From positions 1-64,000 of the forward strand of contig JAQBOM010000039.1 of the NCBI GenBank assembly GCA_028288025.1: a stretch of DNA of 64,000 nt, read 5' to 3'. The notes under the pieces were generated by a model. The model searched no databases. It was not told the origin of the DNA and saw nothing but the letters and a program-made list of their open reading frames with translations. Below are positions 8,128-17,373 of this stretch, piece after piece (within the stretch, counting starts at the first letter, position 1; each line of letters opens with the position of its first letter). A program made the position numbers and the translations under genes. Source of the stretch: Mucilaginibacter sp. (GTDB lineage: Bacteria > Bacteroidota > Bacteroidia > Sphingobacteriales > Sphingobacteriaceae).

Positions 8128-8241
8128 GACTCGGAGTTTGTTTACGAATATAGCTAATCAAACGATTAAAAAATTTATGATTTGCTGTCTAATAGCATTA
8201 AAAATGACAAATGTGATATACCTCATGTATGATATATATTC

Positions 8242-10800
8242 CTACTCTACCAACCTCTCCGCCCTGAACAAATTATCCGTACTCTGCAATATCTTCGCCC
8301 TCAGCTTGGGGTTATAATTTTTATGTATGTTTAAAAAATTGCGCACAATGTCGGCGGCTTGCTTGCCCTGGTAATTGCCAAATATGGTTTGCAGCCAGGT
8401 TTGCGGGAAAAATATATCGCCGGTGGTTTGTATTTCCTCAACCAAATCAAGGCTTTTGGCCAGGTATTTTTCGGAGGTTTGCTGCCTTAAGGGGTGGTGC
8501 AGGTAAACCATGGCGGCGGTTACCCAGGCTTCCTTGCGGCGGTTGTTTTTATCGGCCAGGCTGTTAAAAAAGGCATCCCGTTCCTGCACGTTTAACGAGA
8601 GGGCGGGCATCAAAAATTCCAGCCGTCTTTTGCGGTCGGCATTGGTGATGCGGTTTTCCTGTTGTTTTAAGATGCTTGTCGGCGTATCCGTTTTCAGGGC
8701 AATGGTAAGGGCCAGCGATGTATAATCGTCCTCGTTCAGCTTTACACCGGCGGGTGGTTTCTGTTGTTGCCATATCACATAGAGCCGGCTGTTGGCATCA
8801 CGACTCAAATAAATATGCTGGTAGCTGTTAAACAATATCTTTTTGTTGTTGGGCAGGGTGTTTTGCTGCATGGCTTCCCACAGGCTGCTTTCCAGTTTGG
8901 GCGCGAGGGCGCTGCGGGTTGCGGGCGATACAAACTCCCAGTAAATGGTACCGATATACCCGGTTAACAGGCGCAGGTTGGTTTCCTCTTTTTCCACCGC
9001 GAGCCCGGCCATAAAGGCGTTCAGCAGTTCCGCCGGTTTAAAGTACCGGGCCGACAGCATGTTTTCGTAAGCCGAGATATAAACAGATGCCCGTTGTAAA
9101 GGGTTAGCCACCGTAAAGATGTGCGCCACAGCGTCTTTATCCGCAGGGAACTGCCCGTAACCTATCCCGTTGGAATTATAAATAATATACGATGGTTTAG
9201 CCAGCCCCGCGGCCTGTTTTAATTCGACCTGGCTGCTGTTCATATTAACGGTGATGTCCTTGTTGTGATCGGGATAAACCAGAGTAACGGCAAATGTTTG
9301 CGGCCAGGTGCGCGGCCCGCCAAACTCAGGGTGCTGACTGATCGCAAACCGGCTGATCTTGCCGCCCGAATAAGTAATCTCCGCGTCAAACACCGGCCGC
9401 CCCGGCTGGTTCACCCAAACCTTGTTCCAGGCGTACAGGTTGGCGGTGGTATGTTTGCTCAAAATAGCGATCAGGTCCGGCCAGGTAGCATTGCTGTAGG
9501 CATACTTTTTCAAATACTCCCGCATGCCCAGCTGGAATTTTTCCTTTCCCATCAGCAGTTCCAGTTGCTGCATCATGATCGGCGCTTTGTGGTAAATAAT
9601 ATTGCCATACATCGAGCCGGCATCCTGCAAATTATCCAGGTCCTGGCGTATGGGGTTGGCGCCCTGCGTACGGTCTACACCGTAAGCCGCCGGATAATGA
9701 TCCTGTAAAAATTTAAGGTCGAACGTTTCGCGGCCCATCAGCTTGCCGGTTATTTTATCCGCCATAAAATTGGCGAACACTTCCTTCATCCACACATCGT
9801 TAAACCAGAGCATGGTTACCATATCGCCAAACCACATATGCGCCGTCTCGTGCGACAGCAGGTTACTGCGGCTGATGATCATATCCTTTGTCGCGCCGTT
9901 ATCTAAAAACAACGACGAGGCCTTGTATTGCACCGCGCCCGGGTGCTCCATACCGCCAAATTGAAAATCGGGTATCGCCACAAACCCCACCTTCTGGAAA
10001 GGGTAGGGTATGCCGGTCCACTGCTGTAAAAATTCAATGGCATCCTGGTGGGCTTTAAATACCGGGCCAACGCTGAGTCTAATTTTGGCAGTGTCTGTTT
10101 CGCGGTAAAGAAATTGCGCGGACCGGTTGCCCAACAGCTGCGTAACCGAAGTGAATTTACCCGCTTCAAAAGCGAACAAATAGGTGCTCAGTTTATCCGA
10201 GTTGGTAAAATGGTAAGTTGTTTGTGTGCTTTGTGCGACAGAATCCTTAACGCTGCCATTGGCTAAAACCTTCCAGCCGGATGGCACGGTTAAGGTCAGT
10301 AAAAAATTGGCCTTCAGGTCGGGCTGGTCAAAGCAGGGGAAAACGGTCCGCGCGCGGTCGGGCACAAATAAGGTGTACAGGTAATCGTCGTTGCGATTGA
10401 GCGCCCCGTTGCCTGCCATAAATTGTATGTCGATCTTATTGTTGCCGGTGAGCAATACACCCGGTTCAATAATAATATGATCAGATACTAACCTTACGGG
10501 GACACTTTTACCGTTTACCTGTATGCTGCTGACCTGGCTTGCCGGCTGTTTAAAATCAATTTGCAGCGACTGATCCTTGCTTTTCAGCAGAAATGCTATT
10601 GACTCCAAACCTGCAATGTCGCCGCTCTTTACCGGCGGAATATCAAAATTAAGCGTATACTGTATGTTGCTGATAACCGCATGCCGGTAAATGGCAAGCC
10701 GCAATGAAACGCCCGGTTCAACGGGTACGGGTTGGGTATTGGGCTGCGCGAAGGCAGTGGTACAAACGCATGTTATAAGTAATAAAAATCTCAGTCGCAT
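8242..10800 (-). CDS. M1-family zinc aminopeptidase
   Basis: 852 residues with a Sec signal peptide (cleavage about T-A-F-A-Q). The zinc site is complete: H317-E318-x-x-H321 and E340 (HExxH-x18-E) in 'HETAHMWFGD...WMKEVFANF'. The exopeptidase loop reads G-G-M-E285-H-P-G, a variant of the family GxMEN motif with H for N. An N-terminal beta-saddle (~25-220) precedes the thermolysin-like catalytic domain, and a helical C-terminal domain follows. It probably removes N-terminal residues from peptides in the periplasm. It follows the transporter gene by 21 bp at the end of the pxp operon, which suggests joint use in peptide/pyroglutamate catabolism. Confidence 0.92.
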   Translation of the reverse strand: MRLRFLLLITCVCTTAFAQPNTQPVPVEPGVSLRLAIYRHAVISNIQYTLNFDIPPVKSGDIAGLESIAFLLKSKDQSLQIDFKQPASQVSSIQVNGKSVPVRLVSDHIIIEPGVLLTGNNKIDIQFMAGNGALNRNDDYLYTLFVPDRARTVFPCFDQPDLKANFLLTLTVPSGWKVLANGSVKDSVAQSTQTTYHFTNSDKLSTYLFAFEAGKFTSVTQLLGNRSAQFLYRETDTAKIRLSVGPVFKAHQDAIEFLQQWTGIPYPFQKVGFVAIPDFQFGGMEHPGAVQYKASSLFLDNGATKDMIISRSNLLSHETAHMWFGDMVTMLWFNDVWMKEVFANFMADKITGKLMGRETFDLKFLQDHYPAAYGVDRTQGANPIRQDLDNLQDAGSMYGNIIYHKAPIMMQQLELLMGKEKFQLGMREYLKKYAYSNATWPDLIAILSKHTTANLYAWNKVWVNQPGRPVFDAEITYSGGKISRFAISQHPEFGGPRTWPQTFAVTLVYPDHNKDITVNMNSSQVELKQAAGLAKPSYIIYNSNGIGYGQFPADKDAVAHIFTVANPLQRASVYISAYENMLSARYFKPAELLNAFMAGLAVEKEETNLRLLTGYIGTIYWEFVSPATRSALAPKLESSLWEAMQQNTLPNNKKILFNSYQHIYLSRDANSRLYVIWQQQKPPAGVKLNEDDYTSLALTIALKTDTPTSILKQQENRITNADRKRRLEFLMPALSLNVQERDAFFNSLADKNNRRKEAWVTAAMVYLHHPLRQQTSEKYLAKSLDLVEEIQTTGDIFFPQTWLQTIFGNYQGKQAADIVRNFLNIHKNYNPKLRAKILQSTDNLFRAERLVE

Positions 10801-10821
10801 TTTCTTTATTGTATTTAAAAA

Positions 10822-12009
10822 TTAGAATTTAAGGTCCATCATTTGGATAATCGCCCCAACGCTCATCCAGGCCATGGTGATCACTACCATAGCGCCTAAA
10901 ATAGTGAGCCAGAGCGGTTGTTTATAGGTGGATATAATCTTGTAGCGATAAGCGGCCACCAGCATAATACCCAGCGAAAGCGGCAAAATAAAACCATTAA
11001 TAGCGCCAACGGCCAGCAAGGTTTTAACAGGCTTGCCCACGATCTCAAAAATAATACACGAAACAATAATAAAACCGATAATGATTTGCCGGTTTAATTT
11101 AAGTATAACCGGGTGGAAGCTTTTAATAAATGAAACCGACGTATAAGCCGACCCCACAACCGACGAAATTCCTGCCGACCACATCACCAAACCAAATACT
11201 TTATACCCAAACGCGCCGCTCGCCAGCCTGAATACCGAAGCCGCCGGGTTGGCCGGGTCGAGTTTGCCGCCTGCGCTGATAACGCCTAAAGCGGCAATAA
11301 ACAGCAATATCCGCATCACCGAAGCAAGCCCGATGGCGCTTAACGCCCCCTTATTGATAGCAGGCAGGTTTTGTATGCCTGTTTGGCGGGCATCGAGCAG
11401 GCGGTGGGCGCCGGCAAAGGTGATGTAGCCGCCAACTGTTCCGCCCACGATGGTTAATACGGCCGTGAAACTGAAATGCGTAGGATTAACAGCCCGTATC
11501 GCTGCCTCGGCCAAAGGTGGTTTACTGATCCAGGCGATATACAGCGCCAGCGTGATCTTAAGTAGTCCCATGGTTTTGGCGAAGGTATCCATCGCTTTTC
11601 CCGCCTCCTTATAAATAAATATACCGATGGCAATGATTGCACTCATAATTGCGCCCTGGCCAACGCTTACGCCCAGCAATACGTTAAGGCCCAAACCTGC
11701 CCCGGCAATGTTGCCGATGTTGAATGCCATCCCGCCCAAAAAAACCAGGAACGACATAAAGTAACCCAGTCCCGGCATCAATTTGTTGGCGATATCCTGC
11801 GCGGGTTGGTCGGCCACGGCGATGATGCGCCAGATATTGAGCTGGGCGATAGCATCAAGGATAACGGACAATAGGATAACAAAGCCAAAGCTCGCGCCAA
11901 GCTGCGCGGTAAATACTGCGGTTTGTGTTAAAAAACCCGGCCCGATAGCCGAGGAAGCCATCAGGAAAGCCGCGCCCAATAAAATACTCCAGCTAAATTT
12001 TTTTGTCAT
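10822..12009 (-). CDS. NRAMP-family transporter (YcsG-like)
   Basis: 395 residues from ATG 12009, which overlaps the pxpA stop in an ATGA tetranucleotide. An upstream reading from 12105 would lie inside pxpA and is rejected. About eleven hydrophobic segments are seen. Helix 1 contains 'SSAIGPGFLTQTA', the position of the metal-binding DPGN motif of NRAMP proteins; here it reads IGPGF, without the Asp/Asn pair, so divalent-metal transport is doubtful. In Bacillus the gene between pxpA and the other subunits (ycsG) is the same divergent NRAMP type, so a role in 5-oxoproline or amino-acid uptake is plausible. This is inference. Confidence 0.85.
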   Translation of the reverse strand: MTKKFSWSILLGAAFLMASSAIGPGFLTQTAVFTAQLGASFGFVILLSVILDAIAQLNIWRIIAVADQPAQDIANKLMPGLGYFMSFLVFLGGMAFNIGNIAGAGLGLNVLLGVSVGQGAIMSAIIAIGIFIYKEAGKAMDTFAKTMGLLKITLALYIAWISKPPLAEAAIRAVNPTHFSFTAVLTIVGGTVGGYITFAGAHRLLDARQTGIQNLPAINKGALSAIGLASVMRILLFIAALGVISAGGKLDPANPAASVFRLASGAFGYKVFGLVMWSAGISSVVGSAYTSVSFIKSFHPVILKLNRQIIIGFIIVSCIIFEIVGKPVKTLLAVGAINGFILPLSLGIMLVAAYRYKIISTYKQPLWLTILGAMVVITMAWMSVGAIIQMMDLKF

Positions 12010-12767
12010 ATACCCGGCGCTTTGATGCTGATCCCTTCGCTCTTTAATTTGGTACTGATCAGTTTGGCAAACTCCACCGCATGGCTGCCATCGCCGTGCA
12101 GGCATAACGTTTCAGCGGTTAAGGGTATGGTTTTTTTATTGACGGATATTACCTGCTGCTGCTTAACCATCATCATTACCTGGGTGATCGATTGCTGTTC
12201 ATCGGTTATCAGGGCATTGCTTTGCGAGCGCGGCGTAAGGGAGCCATCATCCTGGTAACTGCGGTCGGCAAAAACTTCCGATGCGGTACGCATACCGATC
12301 TGTTTGGCCCATTTGATCATTTCGCTGTTAGCAAGTCCGTATACAATTAACGAGGGGTCAAAATCATGCACGGCCTCCACAATGGCTTTGGCCAGGCTCG
12401 CATCTTTAGCTGCCATATTATACAAAGCCCCGTGCGCCTTAACATGGTGCAGTTTGCCCTGCGTGGCCTTAACAAAACCCGACAATGCTCCGATTTGATA
12501 TAGCGTCATCTGGTAAGCCTCACTGGCCGATATTTTCATCTCGCGCCTGCCGAAACCCTGCAGGTCGGGCAAACCCGGGTGGGCCCCGATAGCCACGCCT
12601 TTTTTGATCGCCATTGCCACCGTTTGCTGCATCACTTCCGGGTCGCCGGCATGAAAACCGCAGGCAATATTCGCCGAAGTAATGTAATTCATTAATATTT
12701 CGTCATTTGGCATGGGGTAATTGCCAAATGCTTCGCCCATATCGCAATTAAGGTCGATCGATTGCAT
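12006..12767 (-). CDS. pxpA: 5-oxoprolinase subunit A (LamB/YcsF family)
   Basis: 253 residues, the normal length. The family signature is full: 'IDLNCDMGEAFGNYPMPND' at the start, 'SANIACGFHAGDPEVM', 'GAHPGLPDLQGFGRR' and 'VKAHGALYN', followed by 'EVFADRSYQDDGSLTPRS' and 'CLHGDGSHA'. PxpA, together with PxpB and PxpC, hydrolyses 5-oxo-L-proline (pyroglutamate) to L-glutamate using ATP in the cytoplasm. It is third in the operon pxpB-pxpC-pxpA-transporter, 2 bp after pxpC and overlapping the transporter start by 4 bp. Confidence 0.95.
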   Translation of the reverse strand: MQSIDLNCDMGEAFGNYPMPNDEILMNYITSANIACGFHAGDPEVMQQTVAMAIKKGVAIGAHPGLPDLQGFGRREMKISASEAYQMTLYQIGALSGFVKATQGKLHHVKAHGALYNMAAKDASLAKAIVEAVHDFDPSLIVYGLANSEMIKWAKQIGMRTASEVFADRSYQDDGSLTPRSQSNALITDEQQSITQVMMMVKQQQVISVNKKTIPLTAETLCLHGDGSHAVEFAKLISTKLKSEGISIKAPGI

Positions 12768-12769
12768 AT

Positions 12770-13762
12770 TTATAAGTATTTATTTTCAATAGTTGCCGAT
12801 AGCTGGTGCAAATGTTTTTCCTGCTCAATATAGAGCCTTTCGGCTTCATTCCAGCTAATTTCGTTAAAATACAGCTCATCACCCGGTTGAAGCTGCCCGC
12901 ATAACGGCATATCGACAGCCGCCACCTGTGCAATACGCGGGTAACCGCCTGTAGTCTGGCAATCGGCCATTAGCAGCACCAGGCTGCCGTTGCCGGTAAC
13001 CTGTATGGTGCCGGGCGTTACGGCCGTGGAGAGTAATTCCTGTTTATTGATACGCGCCATCAAAGGCCCCTCCAAATGGTATCCCATCCGGTTACTTTTC
13101 AGGCTGAGCTTATAAGGTTCAGCAAAAAAACCGCCGACCGATTGCTCGTCAAACCACCCGGACTCATGGCCCCGGATAACCCGGATGATCTTACGCTCAG
13201 AAGAAGAGGCATCCCGGCCGGGTATTTGCCATTTTGGACAGTTCACTACTGTTCTTTTTAAACTGTTCAATATTTTTTGAGATAATGCGGACAGGTTGCC
13301 TGACGCGGATAATACATCCCCCGGCTGCAAAGCCCTTCCCTCAAAACCGCCAAAGCCGGCAACTAAACAAGTGCTTTTGCTATCCAGCACATCGGGCACA
13401 TTCCAGCCACCCGCTACAGCCAAATAAGTACGGCAGCCACCCGGTTTATTAAGTAAGTTTATTATAGTCCCTGCCGGGATAAATAAGGGCTTGCCGGATG
13501 GTAACATTTGTTTATCGATCTCAAGACGAGCGCCACCACCTGCACAAGCAATCAAAATATCGGTTTCCACCTCTAATACCGCGCCGCCGTACGTAAACTC
13601 TATCACCGCATCTTCGCCGGCGTTTCCCACAGCTTTATTGGCAATACGTGCCGAGTATGCATCCATCACCCCCGAAACCGGTACGGCCATAGGCAATCCC
13701 GCCGTACGCCCCATATCCTGGACGGTGCTTAACAAGCCTGATTTAATTATCCGTACCCGCAT
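12770..13762 (-). CDS. pxpC: 5-oxoprolinase subunit C (biotin-dependent carboxylase-like)
   Basis: 330 residues from ATG 13762; an in-frame ATG at 13792 would add ten residues. I prefer 13762 because homology starts at 'VRIIKSGLLSTVQDMGR' and AGGG lies 5-8 nt upstream. The family core 'GLPMAVPVSGVMDAYSARIAN', '...GNAGEDAVIEFTYGGA' and 'SNRMGYHLEGP' is present, with a final 'TTGGYPRIAQVAAVDM'. This is the KipA/PxpC subunit of ATP-dependent 5-oxoprolinase. It overlaps the end of pxpB by 20 bp, so the subunits are probably translationally coupled. Confidence 0.93.
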   Translation of the reverse strand: MRVRIIKSGLLSTVQDMGRTAGLPMAVPVSGVMDAYSARIANKAVGNAGEDAVIEFTYGGAVLEVETDILIACAGGGARLEIDKQMLPSGKPLFIPAGTIINLLNKPGGCRTYLAVAGGWNVPDVLDSKSTCLVAGFGGFEGRALQPGDVLSASGNLSALSQKILNSLKRTVVNCPKWQIPGRDASSSERKIIRVIRGHESGWFDEQSVGGFFAEPYKLSLKSNRMGYHLEGPLMARINKQELLSTAVTPGTIQVTGNGSLVLLMADCQTTGGYPRIAQVAAVDMPLCGQLQPGDELYFNEISWNEAERLYIEQEKHLHQLSATIENKYL

Positions 13763-14489
13763 CTGCCCTGTTTTGTAAATCTTTGAATTCATTTACCCCG
13801 ATGCTTTTAAATTGCACCCGGTCGCCGGCCTTTAACAAGGCAGGTACCGGTCGGGCCGGATCGAATAGTTTAACCGGCGTTTGCCCGATAAGCTGCCAGC
13901 CCCCGGGTGTTTGTAAAGGGTAAATGCCCGTTTGCATGCCGGCTATCCCAACGGAACCCGCAGGTATAGCAGCGCGCGGCGTTGCTTTCCGGGGCGCCGC
14001 AATCGTTTCGGACATACCGCCTAAATAGGCAAATCCCGGCACAAAGCCTATCATGTGAACCAGGTATGTTGCCGAGCTATGCACATTGATCACTTCCCCA
14101 GTAGTTATTTTGTTCAATGCCGCTACATCCTCCAGATCCGGCCCTAACGCTCCGCCATAGCATACCGGGATTGTGATGAGTTGAGATTCAGATTTAATAG
14201 CCGTCGTTTCTGTTTCATTTAATTGTTCCAGGTAATGGCTCACTTTTTCCCGGCAGGTCTTTCCCGGAAGGTTGCTTTTTAAAACCTGTAAAGGGTCAAA
14301 AAAAATACTCAGGGTGTTATATGCCGGCACGGTAGTTTGCAAACCCGGAAGCGAACGTTCAAGGATCAATTTATCGAAGTTGGTAATACGATGCATCAGC
14401 GCCTCACTAATGCTGTCGCCAAACGCAATAGTCACCGCTTTTTCGCTGATGGGGTAAATTGAAAGGGCCATGTGTGTGCTTGTTGTCAT
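13743..14489 (-). CDS. pxpB: 5-oxoprolinase subunit B (KipI family)
   Basis: 248 residues from ATG 14489, chosen because GGAGG lies 5 nt upstream; the longer reading to 14618 would run through the promoter region. Family marks are 'PISEKAVTIAFGD' near the start, 'IPVCYGGALGPDLEDVA', 'HMIGFVPGFAYLGGM', 'PRAAIPAGSVGIAGMQTGIYP' and 'PGGWQLIGQTP' toward the end. In Bacillus the orthologue KipI also inhibits KinA, but here it most likely only forms 5-oxoprolinase with PxpC and PxpA. It is the first gene of the minus-strand operon and is divergent from the S9 peptidase with 82 bp between the start codons. Confidence 0.93.
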   Translation of the reverse strand: MTTSTHMALSIYPISEKAVTIAFGDSISEALMHRITNFDKLILERSLPGLQTTVPAYNTLSIFFDPLQVLKSNLPGKTCREKVSHYLEQLNETETTAIKSESQLITIPVCYGGALGPDLEDVAALNKITTGEVINVHSSATYLVHMIGFVPGFAYLGGMSETIAAPRKATPRAAIPAGSVGIAGMQTGIYPLQTPGGWQLIGQTPVKLFDPARPVPALLKAGDRVQFKSIGVNEFKDLQNRADAGTDN

Positions 14490-14571
14490 CTCTGCCTCCA
14501 CAAAGCTAACAATCGATTGGATATGACAAACGCCCGAAATTTTTCTATATTTAAAGGTCAAATAACCCAAT
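14490..14571. promoter_or_regulatory. Divergent promoter region, pxpB / S9 peptidase
   Basis: These 82 bp are all that separates the start codons of the 5-oxoprolinase operon and the peptidase, so both promoters must lie here or overlap the coding ends. It is AT-rich near the peptidase side (TTTTTCTATATTTAAAG). No clear operator is visible. Confidence 0.5.
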
Positions 14572-16719
14572 ATGAAAAAAACGTTACTATCCCTATTCCT
14601 TATTCTTAGTTTATTCATTGTTAGAGCTCAAAACGGCAGCCAGTTGGTCACAGTAACTGATATGACGCGTATTAAGCAACTAAGCAGCGCATCATTATCG
14701 CATAACGGCAGGGAGGTGGCGTTTACTGTCACTTCGGTCGAGCCGGATGAAGCAGCCAAAGGCGAATATCTTTACCGCACCCAAATATGGCTCGTGCCGG
14801 CAGATGGCAGCGCCGAAGCCCGGCCGTTAACCTCGGCAATGGTCAGCAGCACCCAGCCGGTATGGTCGCCGAACGACGGGCAGATCGCCTTTGCACGGGT
14901 AGTAAAAGGTAAATCACAAATATTTTTACTGTCTCTCAATGGCGGCGAACCAATACAGCTAACAAACGATTCGCATGGCGCCGCTTCGCCGCAATGGTCG
15001 CCGGATGGCCGGCATATTTTATACGCGGTACATTTATCGTACCCCGAAATGCTGAAGGATTCGGTTTTGAATCCGCACCAGGCAGTTCCATACTGGGCGT
15101 TGGAAGCACCCGGCTTTAAAACCAATTTGCCGCAGTCAAAAGTGAAATCGAACCCCGATGGCAATCTTGATGCGATCCGGGCATTTTTAAAGCAGGATGA
15201 GATCGACAATAAAGTAAAAGTATTCAACAAGCTGAATTTCGAAGGTGAGGCTACAACAGAGCCTAACTTTAGCTTCAATCATTATTTTATAATCGATGCC
15301 AAAGCCGGTGCGAAAGCAGCGCCAATAACTTCCGGTTTCCACAGCTATGCCGGGGCGGTTTTCACGCCCGACAGCAAGGAGATCATCCTGGCTGCCCAGG
15401 CCGATACGATTCTTAATCCCGACCGTTCACTGTCATCCGCTGTCTACAGCATTCCCGCGGCAGGCGGCGCTTTAAAACCAGTGGTAGCCGAAGATGGTAT
15501 GATGCTGAGCAACGGGCCGGTATCGCCAAACGGTAAATACCTCGTCTACTTTTCGGGAAAACGGGCGCAGATCGATATCCCGCAAATGGTGATCTTCGAT
15601 TTGCAGTCGGGCAAAAAACAAACCGTCCCGGTCGACCGCAGCGTTACCGGCATGGTATGGTCCCCCGATAGCAAAGACCTTTATTATACCGCGCAATCCA
15701 ATGGCGGCGTTCCCATTTATAAAGTAAACATAACCACGCTTAAAACCGAACAACTGGGAACGTACGACGACGGCTTAAGCAGTCTCGACGTAGGTAAAAA
15801 ACAATTGGTTTATGTTAAAACAGAAGTGGCCAATCCGTTTGAATTGTATGTAAGCGATCTAAGCAACAAATCGGCTAAGCGCCTTACCTCGTTTAACGCG
15901 GAATGGCTGAAGGATAAAAAACTAAGCTTCCCCGAAAAGAAATATTACACCAATAGCAAAGGGCTGAAAGTCGAGTACTGGGTAATGAAGCCAACCAATT
16001 TCGATCCGGCCAAAAAATACCCGGTTATGTTGCAGATACACGGTGGCCCGACTGCGATGTGGGGCCCGGGCGAAAACACCATGTGGCACGAGTTCCAGTA
16101 TTTTTGCGCGCAGGGCTATGGCGTGGTTTACAGCAATCCGCGCGGCTCCGGCGGTTATGGCATCGATTTCCTGAAAGCCAACTACCGCGACTGGGGCACC
16201 GGACCAACCGAAGATGTGCTGGCTGCGCTCGATGGCGCGTTAGCCGAAGGCTGGGGCGACAGCAAGCGCACCGTTGCCACGGGAGGCTCGTACGCAGGTT
16301 ATTTAACAGGCTGGCTTGCCGGTCATACCAAGCGCTTTGCCGCTATTTCATCACAGCGTGGCGTGTACGACTTAACCACATTTTTTGGTGAAGGCAACGC
16401 CTGGATACTGGTGCCGATGTATTTCGGCGGTTATCCGTGGGATGAGAATATCAAACCCATACTGGCGCGCGAATCGCCGTTTACTTATGTCAACCAGATC
16501 ACAACGCCTTATTTGATGCTGCATGGCGAAACGGATTTGCGCACCGGAATTGTACAGGGCGAAATGATGTATAAAGCCCTTAAAGTGTTAAACCGGCCTG
16601 TTGAATATGTACAACACCCCGCCGCCACGCACGAACTTGTCCGCTCCGGCAACGTACGCCAGCGCATCGACCAAATGCTGCGGATATATGAGTTTTTTGA
16701 GCGGTATATAACGCACTAA
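14572..16719 (+). CDS. S9-family peptidase (prolyl oligopeptidase type)
   Basis: 715 residues with a Sec signal peptide (cleavage about V-R-A-Q). Residues ~30-430 are WD40/TolB-like propeller repeats ('QPVWSPNDGQIAF', 'SPQWSPDGRHILY', 'TGMVWSPDSKDLYY'). Residues ~440-715 are an alpha/beta hydrolase domain. The catalytic triad is readable: S573 in G-G-S-Y-A-G, D655 in G-E-T-D-L-R, and H687 in A-T-H-E-L. The 'LQIHGGP' oxyanion segment is present. It probably cleaves short peptides in the periplasm (acylaminoacyl-/dipeptidyl-peptidase class). Divergent from the pxp operon, it fits a shared peptide-use role. Confidence 0.93.
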   Translation: MKKTLLSLFLILSLFIVRAQNGSQLVTVTDMTRIKQLSSASLSHNGREVAFTVTSVEPDEAAKGEYLYRTQIWLVPADGSAEARPLTSAMVSSTQPVWSPNDGQIAFARVVKGKSQIFLLSLNGGEPIQLTNDSHGAASPQWSPDGRHILYAVHLSYPEMLKDSVLNPHQAVPYWALEAPGFKTNLPQSKVKSNPDGNLDAIRAFLKQDEIDNKVKVFNKLNFEGEATTEPNFSFNHYFIIDAKAGAKAAPITSGFHSYAGAVFTPDSKEIILAAQADTILNPDRSLSSAVYSIPAAGGALKPVVAEDGMMLSNGPVSPNGKYLVYFSGKRAQIDIPQMVIFDLQSGKKQTVPVDRSVTGMVWSPDSKDLYYTAQSNGGVPIYKVNITTLKTEQLGTYDDGLSSLDVGKKQLVYVKTEVANPFELYVSDLSNKSAKRLTSFNAEWLKDKKLSFPEKKYYTNSKGLKVEYWVMKPTNFDPAKKYPVMLQIHGGPTAMWGPGENTMWHEFQYFCAQGYGVVYSNPRGSGGYGIDFLKANYRDWGTGPTEDVLAALDGALAEGWGDSKRTVATGGSYAGYLTGWLAGHTKRFAAISSQRGVYDLTTFFGEGNAWILVPMYFGGYPWDENIKPILARESPFTYVNQITTPYLMLHGETDLRTGIVQGEMMYKALKVLNRPVEYVQHPAATHELVRSGNVRQRIDQMLRIYEFFERYITH

Positions 16720-16793
16720 AAAATACATGGATTGCATATCCCGGCTATTTAGTCCGGGGTTGCAAATTCTTACTAACGGGACCGCGCTGGAAT

Positions 16794-16973
16794 TTAAAAA
16801 ATGCCCGGCTCATGATTAATGCCTATCGGGTTCTTATTAACCCGGCCATGTGAATGGTCGCAAAACTTATGGTCACGGTAAAGTTTTTGGATAGAAACCT
16901 GGCGGACATACTCTTCGGGTTTAGTAGCTCCGGCGTTATCGGCCTGATTGACTAAAGTAGCTTTTTTTGTCAT
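16794..16973 (-). CDS. Small protein of 59 residues, unknown
   Basis: In the 654-bp gap between the peptidase and the PAS sensor, an ATG at 16973 is preceded by AAGGAGAAAGTGTC, a strong Shine-Dalgarno at proper distance that few genes here have. The frame stays open for 59 codons. The protein starts MTKKATLVNQADNAGATKPE, continues EYVRQVSIQKLYRDHKF and contains a 'CDHSHG' cluster. It is hydrophilic, with no signal peptide. I do not recognise it. The strong ribosome site is the main support. Confidence 0.5.
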   Translation of the reverse strand: MTKKATLVNQADNAGATKPEEYVRQVSIQKLYRDHKFCDHSHGRVNKNPIGINHEPGIF

Positions 16974-17373
16974 GACACTTTCTCCTTATAATTGGTTTAT
17001 AGCAAGTGCTATACTAAGTTACGGACAAAATCAATAATTTCAAAGCTTTTTTGCTGGTAGCTTATTATCGCTGGCCGGCATTTACAATCCATAACCCCAG
17101 CAATTTGTATTTGCAATTCTATCTTATCCGGGATCGCAAATATTGACTAACAAGGGAGTTTAACCCTGCATTAAATCTTTCTGACCTTTTTAATTGCAAA
17201 TACACACCACAACGCAACCTTTCAAGCATTTTTACAGTATAAAAAGTACTATTAATTTATACGCATTTATTTAACTACGGCGCTATTTGTTTAAATTCGT
17301 TTTCTTAAAAACAGCAAAAGATATGTTACATTTTTAGTCCGCCTGCTTAATATAACAGTATAATGCCGATCCA
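16974..17373. other. AT-rich intergenic stretch, no gene seen
   Basis: This stretch carries a GTTATATTGGTTTATAGC-like AT region near 16990 and long A/T runs up to the PAS sensor. No ORF with a credible start, no RNA gene and no repeat was found. Confidence 0.5.

Noticed and set aside
10822..12105. Long version of the NRAMP-like protein starting at 12105
   Set aside because: The extra 32 residues lie inside pxpA in another frame; the ATG at 12009 overlaps the pxpA stop as usual for coupled genes.
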